Of a DNA stretch of 64,000 nucleotides, positions 49,025 through 61,089 are shown in pieces (the first letter of the stretch is position 1; each line of letters starts with the position of its first letter). A program made the position numbers and the translations under genes. Under the pieces are notes generated by a model that did not search any database, was not told the DNA's origin, and saw nothing but the letters and a program-made list of their open reading frames with translations. The DNA is from Himantopus leucocephalus (lineage: Eukaryota; Chordata; Aves; Charadriiformes; Recurvirostridae): contig RSEF01000001.1 of the NCBI GenBank assembly GCA_003993805.1, forward strand, positions 63,236,550 to 63,300,549, written 5' to 3'.

Positions 49025-52000
49025 GTAAGTCCCCCCCCATGGCTCTTCTGCCCATCACTGCTATCATGCATGCAGGTGTGTCCCTGCTGCTTTCCAGACA
49101 TGGTGTCATTCCAGGTGCCCTGGGGACATGGGTATGCCTGAGGGCTTCCCGAGCTGCAGAGCTGCCGACTGCCTTGTGTGCCTGCTGGGCATCTGGTGTT
49201 AAAAGGTGCTTCTGCCCCTACGGCACAATCCATAGAGGTTTCACCACTGTGGGTGTAGCTACACCCTGCAGGAGTGTAAAACACAAGTGCCGGGAACTTC
49301 TCTGGGGCAGCGTAGCTGCACCTCCCAAGTGCTTGGGTGTCACCCTGGCCCCGGCGTTGCATCATCCTGCAAAAGGCACATCAAGAAATAGCTCTGATAT
49401 CTTCCTTTTTTAGCTTCATAGGTTAAATTTCCTGTTACAAACGCTAAATGATATTAACAGCTGTAGAAGTACACTGCTCTTGGTATACACCTGCACCGTC
49501 ATGTTGTATCTATCCAGTTTTCTTAAGCTGCATGCTCTTGTGGCTGGGCTCTTGATGGCAAATGCATTTTTATGTATTAATAACAGCCACGTGATACCAA
49601 TGGCAGCATTTTTCATTGATAAAAATGTTGTCATCCTCTTGCCAGTAAAAATTCCTAGATGTTATCTGCTGGATTAACAATACTGATTATCTTTGTTTTC
49701 TCAAGTATTTTCATAGTCCCGCAGTACTGTCATGTGAACAGTGCTGTCATGTGAAACAGAGTATGAAACAGCCCAAACGCTTCTGCTCTGAATAGACCAA
49801 ACCGACAAACCCAAATGAATGTTAATTGGGATCATCCAGGGAGGAGAGGCCAAATAATTGAAAGCCTGAAACCTGATACGGAGGGAGTCTGAGGAAGAAC
49901 AAGGTTTACCAGAGCTTCAATTTCAAAAGAAAAGGGCACATAGACCTTTAAACCCTGTTGTCCTTGAACTGTTTACATTCATGCCATCCTAACTGGTGCA
50001 GTTAGAGGATGCAGGGGGTGTTTTCTTTGTGCAAGGCCTTGCAAACTCTGCTGTTGCCGCACCTGTGTTTGGTATTGGTGGTCTGTCTTTGAATAGGCGT
50101 GATGCCTCTGTGAGTTTTGCAGCTAAAGGGGAATTTCTGTAAACTCTGCAATGAGTGCAGAGAGGAAGTCTACGGTCTGATGATTGGCATAAACTGATTT
50201 GAGTGTGGGCTGTGACCCCCACACCCAGCAGTGACACTTGCTCTAGGGCAGCTTTGCAGTCAGCAAGGTTACAGCTCTGTGCGTACCCACCAGTGAGGAC
50301 ACAAAGCAGAGTAGGGATGAATGGCTGAGAAGAGGGGGCAGGAGGACCACCAAGGCTGGCAGAGCAGACTGCAGTGTGATTCAAATAACATCAAAAGCAT
50401 CATGAATGCTAAATGGTGACCTCTTCTTCCACTCAGCACGCACGCACGTACGTGTGTGTGCGCGCGCACACACACCCCAGAAAAACCCTTTGACAGCTCC
50501 TTTGTGAGAGAAACATTTTCTAAGGTGTGGTTCGGGAATGGTGTTTCCAGGGTGGCTCTCAAATGGAACAGTGATGGTGGTAAAGGCACTGGCATACCAG
50601 CAAGCCTTCCATGGCCACTGCTCTGTTTGCCTCCTCTAATGTCCCCTTTCCTCTTTCTCTATCAGGTGGTGCGGCCCCTGCAAGATCCTGGGCCCCAGGT
50701 TAGAGAAGGTGGTGGCCAAGCAGGAAGGGAAGGTGCTGATGGCCAAAGTGGACATTGATGATCACACAGACCTTGCTATTGAGTACGAGGTAGGAGCCAG
50801 AAGAGCACGGGCTTTCCTTCGCTGGCAGTGCGAAGAAAGTCCCTCCCTGGGGAGAGGTGTACCTGCATGTCAGCGGCGTTGGTGGGGAGGGGAAGTCCAG
50901 TGCCTACAGGTTCCTGATCCCTCAGGTCACTCATTAGTAGGTGAATTTTGCTGCTTGGCTCTCCTCCAGCTCTTCTGCTTGTGTTCAGCATCACCACCTC
51001 TAATTCTGCAGAAACGTGTCCTCTAAGCCTTGCAGGCATTTGTCAATGTAAATGCTTGCCTGCCCTTGAGGAGCCCGTAACAGATGCGGCGTTTTACTGC
51101 GTGCATGGGCTGCTCAGGTGCAGGGCAGGAACATGAAGTAACAAGCCCCAGTCTGTTCTGCTCTTGAACACGGTTCTTCTTGCAGCCAGCCTGTCCTCTT
51201 TCCCTTCCTTGTTCAGGATTTCTTGCTGGGGTGATAATGTGGGGTTTGTTTGGACAGGTGGAAGCGAGGTCAGAGAACACACATAGGCCACAGGAGCCTG
51301 CGTCCTGCTCTTAGCAAGCATGGACCATGGTGCTCACACTAGCGTTTTACACGCCTGTTATGTGTGTTCCCTGTGCTGCCTTGCTCCCAGGAAGAAGCAG
51401 AGTGACTGGAGAAGGCCATGGCCTTGGTTTATGTGATTGATCTTTTCCCTGTGTCAGTGATTATGTAGTTTAAGAAACGCAAAAATCCCTCTGACAACTG
51501 TGCTTATCCCCATTGTCTCTCCTTGTAAACAACAACACGGTCTGCGGAGTCAGGGCATCCTGCTGCTGTGTTTTACAGGGAAGAAAGTGCTTAATTTTCA
51601 CTTGTGTATCACACAGATGGAGCTGCTCCTCCTCAGTAGATGAAGTCCTGCTCCCAGGGCGGAGGCTAGCACAGGAAGCTCCTCAAGTTGCCCCAGCAAA
51701 GTGTGATCTATCTCCTGAGTAAGCTGTCATTTTGTTGAGCCTGGAGGAAACACTCTGTGCTGTTCCCACACCCTGCTGAGCCGGAAGGAGAAGGAAGTGG
51801 AAACAGCTTGTTCCCTCCCACTCTTTCCCAAGGAGACCTTTCTGTCTGTGCTGTGGTGGCATGTCCACCCAGCTGGTGCCCACAAACGTGACTTGCAGCT
51901 TCCACAAGCTGAGCACAAGAGCCTCCGGTGCTCTCCTTGGTGGCAGTTACGCCCCAGGCCAAGGAGGGTGGCTGCTGGCTCATGAGCAGGGCTGTGTGTT

Positions 52001-55000
52001 GCAAGCCTGAAGGCTGCGTAGCTTGAGGGTGCTGGTGAGAAATTGATGAGGGTGAGGTTGTTTCTGTGACAGTCAGAAAGTGCATAAATCCTAATAGATG
52101 CAGGCGAGGCTCTGGTAGCACCCACCCTAAGGAGAAGAGGATAGAGATTTACTATTTTTGAACAAATTGGTCTAGTGTAAGATGTCCCTGCCTGTGGCAG
52201 GGGGGGGTGGAAGTAGATGATCTTTAAGGTCTCTTCCAACCCAAACCATTCTGTGATTCTTTGATTCTATGATTATGAGCTTAACTCTTGGATTGTTACA
52301 AGCCTTCCAGTAGATTGAATTAGCTGGGATTACAAGGGGATAATCTCAAATGACTGGAAAATGGCAAACAGTGTGTACATGTGAAGAGAAGTCTTTAAAA
52401 AGAGGCTGAAAGTTCCCAGGTTGTGCAAGTTTGATGACACGCTGCGTGTGCTTTCCTACCGGATGGTGAGTGTGCAGCTGCATAGCCTGCTGCATACACG
52501 CATTTGTCTGCAGGGTCTGCCTGTCTTGCGGCCCTGGTGGCACTGATGCAGGCAGGATTGAGGCTGCAGGCAAGGGACAGCTTCCAGCAATTCATTCTGG
52601 AGCCTTATATACAAACATGATGAAGTTTTGGTTTTGCAGGAGGGCCTGGGGATTGTTGCTCTGTCCTCCACGCTCGGAGTGCTGCGTCTACCTGGTCTTG
52701 ACCATTATCCCTGTGGCTAAAACCCCATCCCTAGGCAGTGTCTGTGAGTAGGATAGCTGCAAATGGGTAGGGGTAAAGGAGAAATTTTTGCTTCGATCTT
52801 AATAGTTTGGGGCATCCTTTTCAAGGCAGAAGTTTGGTTCATGTGCTGCGCATGTGCTTGGTTTTGCTTTGTCTTCTGGGAAGTTGCCACTTAAGGAGAT
52901 GTGAGTATAAGGGCTGATGGGAAGACACCAAGTCAAGATCAAAGAGGGACCAAAGGTAGTGTTTGGGAGAGACCAGGAAAACCAAAGGTGGTATTTAGGA
53001 GGGATCAGGAAAGATTTATTTGTTTAAAGCCATTCCACCAGGGATCAGATAGCTGCAGGCTGAGCAAGTTTTTGTTTCAGGGGTTTTTGGCGTCCGTGCC
53101 ACCCCTCACAACTCCTCTGCTAGATGCCAGGAAGTCTCCTTCCATCCGTGTTTATTCTCCTGCCCACACATGCTTGCCACCGGATTGCACAACATCCTCT
53201 TCAGCAGCCTCCTTGGTGTGGGGGGGGGAGGCAGGGCAAGGGGGAGAGACCCCCTGGAAGAGCTAAGGAATGCCGGCGCATTCCTTCACACTCGCTGCTG
53301 TCTGCCCTTGGCTCCTGGCCCTCCCAGCTTAGCACGAAGTGGGGACGCATTTCCTGCGACTGGAAATGTCCCCAGCGCCCTTTCCCGTCCGGTTATGCCC
53401 AGCACAAAAGTTCTTTCTCTGGGGATTCCTCCTTTTATCTAACACCTTTCATCTCTGGTTATGGCCTTTTGCCGCTGCTCCAGCCCGTTCCTGACCTCTT
53501 GCCCTGAGAACAGAAAGGGGGAAGGAATACTTTTGTTTAATCTGCTGTCTTCTAAAATTCTTTAGATTCATCTCTTGCCTTGGCCCGTTGCCTGTGCACA
53601 TGGCCACTGGGAAAGGGCAGCCCCTTCCTTGGCCGCTGCGGGTAGGCAGCCCTGGAGAGCTGCTGGATACAGGGATGGTCGTTCATCAGCAGAGCTCAGT
53701 CCTGTGTTATGCCTCATTCCAAAGCCTGGGTGAAATCCTTCCCCCTCCTCCGTTGCGTGGCAGCTGAGCTTGTATAAAAGCCCCAGTTTCAGATGGGAGA
53801 GACTTTCCTCGGTACGGGTGCTGCCAGGAATAGCCTGGATGGCCACGTTTGTTTATTTATCTGTGCGGTCAATGCTGATCAAAAGCAGCCTGACTTTTTC
53901 TCTAGAAATGCTTTTGAGGGAGGAGGAGGGTTGGGTTAGGTTCAGTGCAAACGGGACCCGAAAAAAGAAAAAGGCCGGGGGGGGGAGACCCCCAACTTTT
54001 CCCATGGGTTCTCAAGCAGCAAAACAAAGTACATGCTCCATTAATGGGCCGCCCTTGCTGCAGCTAGCAGGAAGTACGCTGTTAAAAGCGTCATGTTTTC
54101 TGGGCAGGGGCAACTTGCTCGGTGCCCCTGGTTCTCACCCAGGTCTGCAGTGCCAGCCCTGGACCTGCCACCCATTCTCGAGCTTTGCTCACCACCATGA
54201 AAAGGGTGGGAAATGGAGGGATTGAGGCTGCATGAAGCTCGTGGGTGTGCTGGGCAGCATGTAGAGCCCTGTAACTTGGTTTTATCTGCTCCTCTGTAGT
54301 GCTTTGACGAGTCGCCCTTTTCTCACCTGGCTCGTAATGGCCTGACGCTTGGTGTTGCTGGTTGAGCACACTGTTTTTTGGATGGGGCTGGGGTAACTCG
54401 GTTCATTATTAACCCACTCTGCAAACCAGAGGGAGGCTCAGCAGAGCTTTGTCCTTCTCGAGGAGGGAGAGATGAGTTGAGTGCAGTGCTGGTGCCGTCC
54501 TTTCTCACCCCTAAAATCACAAGGGAGCACGCTGGCGGAACCATCACCAGTGCTGAGGCCTGAGCCCTCTGGATCTGCTCCCACCAGTCACTAGGAGGAG
54601 CTGAAGATCGCGCGTTGCAGCAGCCCCGGCGCTCCCATCCCTTCAGATGAGACTGCATAAGCCCTGGAGGACAGACAGACTGTGGGGAGCCACGCCGGAC
54701 TGGCCAGCCAGGACCGGGTGGGAAGGGAAGCACAAACTGTCCCTTTCATCTCAGGCTCCCGATGGGAGAAAAGCCAGCCCTCTGGCGGGTTTCCCAAGGA
54801 AGGATTTACAGATCCTCGCTGGCAGCAGGGCTGGCAGCGCATGCGGGAAGGCCCTGCAGGCAGGCGGGGAGGCAGCAGGCGAGATAAGGACAGGACATGT
54901 TTCGGGGGGCAGGCTTTGCAGAGATAAGGGCGTCGAAGCTTGGGGTCAGAAACACGACCAGATCTCTCGCCAGCACAGCTCTCCGCGCTCTGGTTGCTCC

Positions 55001-55952
55001 TTCTCTCAATCGTGTCCCCAGGGTCTCTTCTGTCACCGGTCAGCCAGCAAGTCCCTGGGGAGTGTTGTCATTTCCACTGCTGTTTTCTTGGATAATTCCC
55101 AGAAAACTTTGTTCTGGGCTAAAAAAAACACAGTGCCCGGAGCAGCGCAGCTGCCTGCTGGCTCTGGTCAGAGGGACTTTTTCACTTCTTACCTAATCAT
55201 TGGGGATCTGCAGTGGACAGCCACTGGTGTGTGACCAGCTGAACCACTGAAAATAGGAGCAGAAGAGGAAAGATGGGTTGGAGGGGGTTGTCATTACTGT
55301 GATAGGATGGAGCATGAAATCTGCCTGTGCAGTGATGAGTTGGGGACCTTTCTCTGGCTCCAGTCTGGTCTGGAGAAGAACACAGGTCCAGTCTCATACC
55401 ACCCTGGCCATAAAATGTCCAAAGGTTACCAGGACGCTTTTCAGACGTGACAAAAGACTGGGTTTGTTTGCTTATGATAGGACAAAGGGAAGGAGAAGAG
55501 GAATTTGTACTGGAGAGGGGCGGAAAGCTTTACCTGTTTGTTTATATATTAGCTTTGGGTTTGTCTTTAAAATTTGGGATGCTATTTAAACTGGAAAAGC
55601 TGCTCAGCCTTGACTTAAGCAGTTCAATGTAAGTCAGTGCAGAGGTGAGGCCACAGGGAAAGGAGGAACACGGAGCTGGGCTGGTCTGCGTTTTGTGAGT
55701 GGATGTGCTATCTGTGAGCGGTGTACGCTCGGCTCCTCTGTCGCCACTTCTGTAGAGCGCCATTTGGGCCCTGGGTGCAGCTGGGCTCCCCACAGCCTCT
55801 GCTCAGCTGTGTCTCCCTGTTTCTCTTGCCCCCAGGTGTCAGCAGTACCAACCGTGCTGGCTATGAAGAATGGAGATGTCGTGGATAAGTTTGTGGGGAT
55901 AAAGGACGAGGATCAGCTGGAGGCATTCCTCAAGAAACTCATCGGAGCCTGA
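48807..55952 (+). CDS. TXN2: TXN2, mitochondrial thioredoxin (3 coding exons, 152 aa)
   Basis: Thioredoxin-2 reduces protein disulfides in the mitochondrial matrix. It works with thioredoxin reductase 2 and supplies peroxiredoxin 3. Coding exons 48,807-49,024, 50,666-50,789 and 55,836-55,952 join in frame to 152 residues. Residues 1 to about 45 form an Arg/Leu-rich targeting sequence without acidic residues ([18 protein letters not shown]...); the mature domain begins near [14 protein letters not shown]. The active site W74-C75-G76-P77-C78-K79 is intact and the cis-proline is P119 in SAVPT. The human precursor is 166 residues; the difference lies in the less conserved presequence. The ATG directly follows the acceptor (ccccacag/ATGGCC), so the whole 5' UTR is in exon 1. 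Confidence 0.98.
49025..50665 (+). other. TXN2: TXN2 intron 2
   Basis: 1,641 bp of non-coding DNA. A fully alternating purine-pyrimidine tract lies at 50,437-50,476. Nothing else was recognised. Confidence 0.85.
50437..50476. repeat. Alternating purine-pyrimidine (Z-DNA-prone) tract
   Basis: About 40 bp of uninterrupted alternation (gcac, gtac, gtgt, gcgc, acac) also form an imperfect palindrome centred near cacgtacgtg. It lies in TXN2 intron 2. Confidence 0.85.
50666..50789 (+). CDS. TXN2: TXN2 coding exon 2 (active site)
   Basis: It encodes [20 protein letters not shown] to DLAIEYE, with the catalytic CGPC motif at the very start. Acceptor ctctatcag, donor gtagga. Confidence 0.98.
50790..55835 (+). 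other. TXN2: TXN2 intron 3
   Basis: 5,046 bp without a supported gene. It contains a CR1 tail (52,160-52,275), a G-run block near 53,218-53,232 and unique sequence. Open frames are short and overlapping. Confidence 0.8.
52160..52275 (+). mobile_element. CR1 LINE 3' tail
   Basis: This is a plus-orientation, strongly 5'-truncated copy. A gatgtccctgcctgtggcag block is followed by tagatgatctttaaggtctc, the ttccaacccaaaccattctg junction and octamer repeats (gtgattctttgattctatga). At about 115 bp it is only the extreme 3' end. Confidence 0.9.
55836..55952 (+). CDS. TXN2: TXN2 coding exon 3 with stop
   Basis: It encodes [20 protein letters not shown] to FLKKLIGA and TGA, with cis-Pro119 and the C-terminal helix. 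Acceptor tgcccccag. Confidence 0.98.
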   Translation: MSAVPTVLAMKNGDVVDKFVGIKDEDQLEAFLKKLIGA

Positions 55953-56610
55953 AGTAAAAGGGTGGCTGTACATCTGCCTCTGGACACGTCCACGTTGTGC
56001 ATTCCTTGCCTGGGAGAGCTGAGGGGCACGTGAACTGCCTGCCTTGTATGACCTGTTTTTTTTTTTTTTTCTGGTTTGGGGTTGGTTTTTTTTTTTTTTT
56101 TGAGATGGACAGTGTTGTAACCCTTCCCTCCCACTCCCGCTTCTCTTGAGCAGCAGTAGTTGTAAAGGGCGCTGAGGAACGGGGCTGCTTATTCTCAAAA
56201 TGGGGAATGCGGCTGGAATTAGGAGCCTGTGTTTATCAGCAAAGAGCTGACGTGCGGAGCTGCTGCTGCTGAGTTAAGAGGAGGAATTTTATTCTCTTTG
56301 TGTAGCATCTGATAGCACAGAGCAGAGGGCAGCTGCTCCCTGCAAGATGTGGGTACATACCTGCCCTGGGTGGGTTTGTTTAAAGCTGAGAATGCCTCTG
56401 CCGTGTCCGCGAAACCTGTCTCTTTGTCCCTCTGTCCTCGTGTCGTTGAGACAGATACAACTCTTCCACAAATCCATGGGCTCCCGTCGTAATTTTATAA
56501 GCGAAAATAGAGAGAAATATTTTATGGATCTCCTTTTGTAGGTCTGTAATAAAGAGAACTTTATCGGTCACTGCTGTCTAGTGGGAGAATAAAATCTGAT
56601 TCTCAGAAAT
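55953..56610 (+). other. TXN2: TXN2 3' UTR
   Basis: A non-coding tail of about 620 bp with two T-rich runs at 56,058-56,101, ending at AATAAA 56,548-56,553 or 56,588-56,593. Confidence 0.75.
56548..56593 (+). terminator. TXN2: TXN2 poly(A) signals (two AATAAA)
   Basis: Two hexamers lie 40 bp apart. The first is followed by gagaactttatcggtcact and a ctgtctagtggg stretch that could serve as cleavage site and downstream element. Either or both may be used. Confidence 0.7.
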
Positions 56611-58705
56611 CACAGGGAAGTCCCTTCTCTGTCCAGAGAGGTGAGAGGGAGTATCAGCAGCACAGTGCCTGGTTTCTAACGATGGGGTGGGAGAGCCCAG
56701 GTTATGGCTTGATCCCTACTGAAAGGTAATGTGCCAAAAAACAAATAAGTGGATTACTTTTCATGGGGCTTTCAGTGCTGCTTCTAAGACCCCCTTTGGG
56801 TGCTGTGGGATCCAGGATGCCAGAAGAAGGACTCGCCTCCTGTGCGGAGAGGAACAGTGGCTCATTGCACACAGGGAAGCTGAGCTGTGCTTGCTCACTC
56901 CCCCCATGCTTTTCTCCTTTCCTGCCTGAGGAGCCCAAGAGCCTCCCTCTCCCTTGCGTGAATGATTAAATCTGCTCACGCAGGTGAGCCCTGCCAAAAG
57001 GCAGTCTTTTGACTTTAATTGCCCTGACCTTTAGACTAAGGGAGGCAGTTGTGTGCTCCTATCGGGAGCAGCCTTCAGCCCTTCCCATCTCCTCCTCCTA
57101 TATACACCTGTTTCCAGTCAACCTGGCTTCTAAGTGCTCCCAGCCTCCTCGTGCACTTGTAGGCAGAGTATAGCACCGGGGCTGATGCCTACTGTAATGC
57201 TTAATTCCATTTTGCTTATCTAAACTGCATGAGAACATTGTAAGTGCTTAATAACCATGTACAAGCTGCCTTTTTTTTTTTTTCCTTCCCAGCTTCTGTT
57301 TCCTTCAGTCGCTCTTAACTCTGCTTTGGCTCTGCTCCATTTCACCTCCCTGGCAAAGGTTGTTATGAGCAGCGAGGCAATTTTTTTTTTTCTGCACCTT
57401 TGCAATAACTATCTATGACCTTTGAAGGAGCAGGGGAGTGGCGATGCAAGTCCTGTGTGTCCTGCTGCAACTGCAGTGCTGCAGGCATCGCTGCTCCCAC
57501 CTGCTTCAATCACCCTGGGGCCTGGGCAACAGCATGAAGTGGTGCTGGTCCCCTGAGATGGGTACCTCCCCGTCCGGGCAGGGCTGATCTCACCACCGGC
57601 AGGCTGCTAGAGGTGATGTCACTTGGATGTAATTTGGTAAAGAACTGTTGGTCAGTTACAATCGGTAAAAAACGTCATTTTATTTTATTTGGGAGACCAC
57701 AGAAGCTATGCTGCTCATGTCCTGCTCATGTTTCAGGCTGGGCAATTTGCCCTGCAGTTTTGGTGTTCCTGCTCTGTAAACACTTCTAGTAAAGACCGTC
57801 TCCATTTTCCTGCATGAGCAGGAAAAGTAGGGGAACAGCGTCATGTACCCGACAATAGTCAACTTTCATGCTTCACCATCCTAAAGAACAGGAAAAAACA
57901 CAGTGACTTTGCATTGTGTAATTAAGGGGCAATATAAATTAGCTATTTTATCACTTCCTTCTAAGGAAAAGTGGAGCTAAGGTGCCATTCGGCTATTAAA
58001 GCGCCAGCACGCTTTAGGCTGCGTTATGTGAAAGCCACAACTGTTCCTTTGAGATGAATGCTGAAGACCCACATACATGGTGCCCTGTGGAAATCCTTCA
58101 GAAACAGTGTAATGGGTGGAGAGAAAGAGGGGTCTGGGGGTGCCTTGAGGTTCCCCAAGCACTTTGCACAGTTTTCACCACAGGACAGGACATTTTCTGT
58201 GGCAGGATCTTAATTCAGCTCCCTGTTTGCTGACTGCCGGGAGAGGCTTCAGGGATTCCCACAGCTGCTGTTAATAACAGAGGAGGTGCAAGCGGGAGAC
58301 ACTACCAGCAGTGTATTTATGTAGCGGTTAAAAGAGGGGTTGCACAGTAATTTTCATGCCACCTGAATGTGATGTTGGTCTTTCCCGAGCAAAGACAGCT
58401 GAAGCAGTAGGTAATTCCTCAGCAGTAGCTGGTTTTTCCATGTCAGCTGGGAAAGCGTTTCCTCTCTGCTCACTCTGGCAAGGATGCAGTTGGTCTTCCC
58501 TTTCGGAGTTAAACACACCAAATGCTTCTCTGGTCTGTTAAGCATTTTCTCTCTCCCACCCAAGCCTGCCCACATTACAGTAACTTTCTCAGCTTCTAAT
58601 GTTCCTAGTTGCTCTTTTAAGAGGACACAGCAGTCAGTGCCTTCCCAAGAGGAGCAAAGCTGAGCTAAACCCGCTTCTACCCCCAGGTACATTCTGAAGC
58701 CAATG

Positions 58706-58770
58706 CCGAGGTTCCCCCCCCCCCCCAAAGTCGGGNCCCCCCCCCAAAGTCAGGCGCGGTGCTCTGTCCT
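58706..58770. repeat. Duplicated C-run plus caaagtc unit with an N
   Basis: A run of C followed by aaagtcggg is repeated after a single N (58,736) as C-run followed by aaagtcaggc. It looks like a two-copy tandem repeat or a local assembly error around a homopolymer. Confidence 0.6.
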
Positions 58771-60490
58771 CACGTTTTGCCCAAGGCACCTAGATCCCAG
58801 GCAAGTGGAGGTTTTTCCATTCGTTTCTGTTGGCTTTACACTTGCATCGAGCCCTGCTCCTTTCCCCGAGACGTTTGTGTCTGCCCACTAAACTCCATCT
58901 TAACTTCCACCTGCTCCAGGCCAATGGCAAATACCTGCAAGGAGGGAGAGCTGCACTACCTTTTCTGCTGGGGGTGCAGCTTCAGGTGCTGGTAGAGGAT
59001 GGAAATTTCAGGTTGCCTGGTCTGTGGCACACAGGGGGTTTGTGTATACGTGGTCTCCTACAGCTCTGAAGGGGACAGTTTTGGCCACGTTCGGCTCCAA
59101 TCAGGTCTGGCCTCAGCAGCCCAGCCACCCAGCACTGACAGTAAATCCTTTGTTTTATCAACATATTATATGATTCCTCCTGTCCAAAGAACAAAACAGA
59201 GTAGCTCTGTGTCAACAGGGAAATGGACGCCACTAATGCTGCCCTAGGCAGGGCCCTTTGCCCTAACAGTTTGTTCATCGCTTTGAGCTTCCCCCCTGCA
59301 CCCCCCATTTTTTTTTCAGCTAACTAATTATAGGATTCAGACAGAATCGGCAATTAAATTCTCCAACCCTGCAAGGCTGTTAGCAGCAACGTTAAGCTCA
59401 GTGTTGTTCAAAAGCGTCGCTGAATTGTGCTAAGTGCTTGCTGTGAGTTTCTGCTTCCTGCAAGTTAAAGAACAGCTTGCACAGCTGTGATATCCTAAGC
59501 AATAAAAAGATAAGATAAAACTACCACAGGCTTGGCTTCCAGAGCAAAACAAAACTAGATCACCTGTTCCACAGTCCTGTCCTCGTTACCTGCCCCCTGC
59601 AACCCACCCAGGCTCAAGTCCATCACCACACACGGGTGCCTTCCTGCCGCTCTTCTCAAGGACACGCGGTACACTTGTGAGCTGTGTGGTTTCTCTGCCT
59701 CTGCAGCTTTGTGACTTCAGCAACACTTTCCCTCTTAAAACCTTTCTCCGGCAAAAAACAGAGGCTGCAACTCACAGCAAGGGTGGTAGCCACAGGCTGG
59801 GCTGCTGTGCTGAGCCATGCCTGGTTGCTTTTTTCCTCAACGTGCGTTCTACCATCCAGGGAAGGATGGAGGCAGGAACAGCAGGGGAAACCCCGGATTT
59901 CTTATACCCAGGAGACAACCCTGTGGCTGCCTTCCTGGTGGCAAGAGGTCCCCGCTGGGCAGTGAGATGGTCCTGCAAGGAGAGGCCAGAGGGGTACGCT
60001 GGAGCCGCTCGTGCCCTGTGGGCACAGGAGAACCGGCAGCTGTGGGCAACAGGGCAGCACCCAACCTCCCACCTGCCCGCATCGACTTCCTAGGCCCTCA
60101 TAATCCAAATAGTCACAATAAAAATGCATTAAAATTGACTGGGTTTTCTCCAGGGTCTGCAGCTGCTGTGAAATAATGTCCCTGCACATATATATATGTG
60201 TGTTTATCCACTCACGTACTCTTGTTCTCTGTTGTGGAGAGTGCCAGGAGGTTCTGGGGCTCACAGATGTCCCCAGCAGCTGTAGCTGCTGACGGAAGAG
60301 GACAGGAGCCAGCCAGCTTGCTCTCCCACTCAGGGTAAGGCTGAGCTCCCTGTACCCTTCTTGGCACGCGCTACTCATCCCTCTGCTGCTGAAGGCACCC
60401 TGGCTCCATCGCTCCTATGAACGGAGGAGTGGTTGAGCAATACTGAAAAACAGGAAATTTTTGCAGCGAGAGTCCTCAGAAACATCCACT

Positions 60491-60673
60491 TCAAGTTGTC
60501 CAGAGGGTACAAAATGCATTTCGGTACTTTCCAGAGACGATGGTGACCTCCGGCCACCCACGTGGCTGCAACTCCTCCATGCCGGTCCCGCACAGCTGGC
60601 AGCGAGAGGGTGTTTGTCCCGGCCGGCTCTGCACGCTCAGCTTCACGGCCTCGGGGATGGAGAGGAGCTGCAT
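60491..60673 (-). other. Coding-like minus-strand frame, 60 codons
   Basis: From an ATG at 60,673 (minus, with G at -3) to TGA at 60,491, the frame encodes 60 residues beginning MQLLSIPEAVKLSVQSRPGQ. By my hand count about 41 of its first 49 codons end in G or C, a bias stronger than its surroundings and typical of avian coding exons. The frame stays open upstream to about 60,820 without another ATG. A TATAAATA sequence lies on the minus strand at 60,901-60,908. I recognise no family, and the C-x2-C pair (RCQLCG) alone is not diagnostic. Confidence 0.25.
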
Positions 60674-60989
60674 CCCCTGAGGTTGCTTTCTTGGTCCATC
60701 ATGAGGCAATAAAGCTTCCCTGTAGGGCCCGTAGCCATGGGCACAGGGACTGCCCGGCTCCTGTCCTTGCAGGCGGCTTTGGCCGCAGGATCGTGCCACA
60801 CCGCAGCCAGCAGGTAACAAACGCCCTGGGTCTGGCTAGCACAGCGGCTGTGATGGAGATGGAGCACCGCACTGCGTGCAGGCTCCGGCACGCCCGCCGG
60901 TATTTATATAACATCGTTTTGCTTTAATCTGGCTTTCTAAGTAAATTGTCAAAGCCCTTTCTGTTCACTAGGAACCTTTTTCTTTTTTT

Positions 60990-61089
60990 NNNNNNNNNNN
61001 NNNNNNNNNNNNNNNNNNNNNNNNNNNNNNNNNNNNNNNNNNNNNNNNNNNNNNNNNNNNNNNNNNNNNNNNNNNNNNNNNNNNNNNNN
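60990..61089. other. Assembly gap (100 N) inside a T-rich tract
   Basis: Exactly 100 Ns are flanked by T runs on both sides, so the gap was probably caused by a long poly(T)/poly(A) or other low-complexity sequence. The true size is unknown. Confidence 0.95.

Noticed and set aside
48063..49109. 348-codon minus-strand open frame over TXN2 intron 1 and exon 2
   Set aside because: It is antisense to a confirmed coding exon and a G-rich repeat region. The translation is Pro/Arg/Ser-rich with no domain, so it is open through GC skew.
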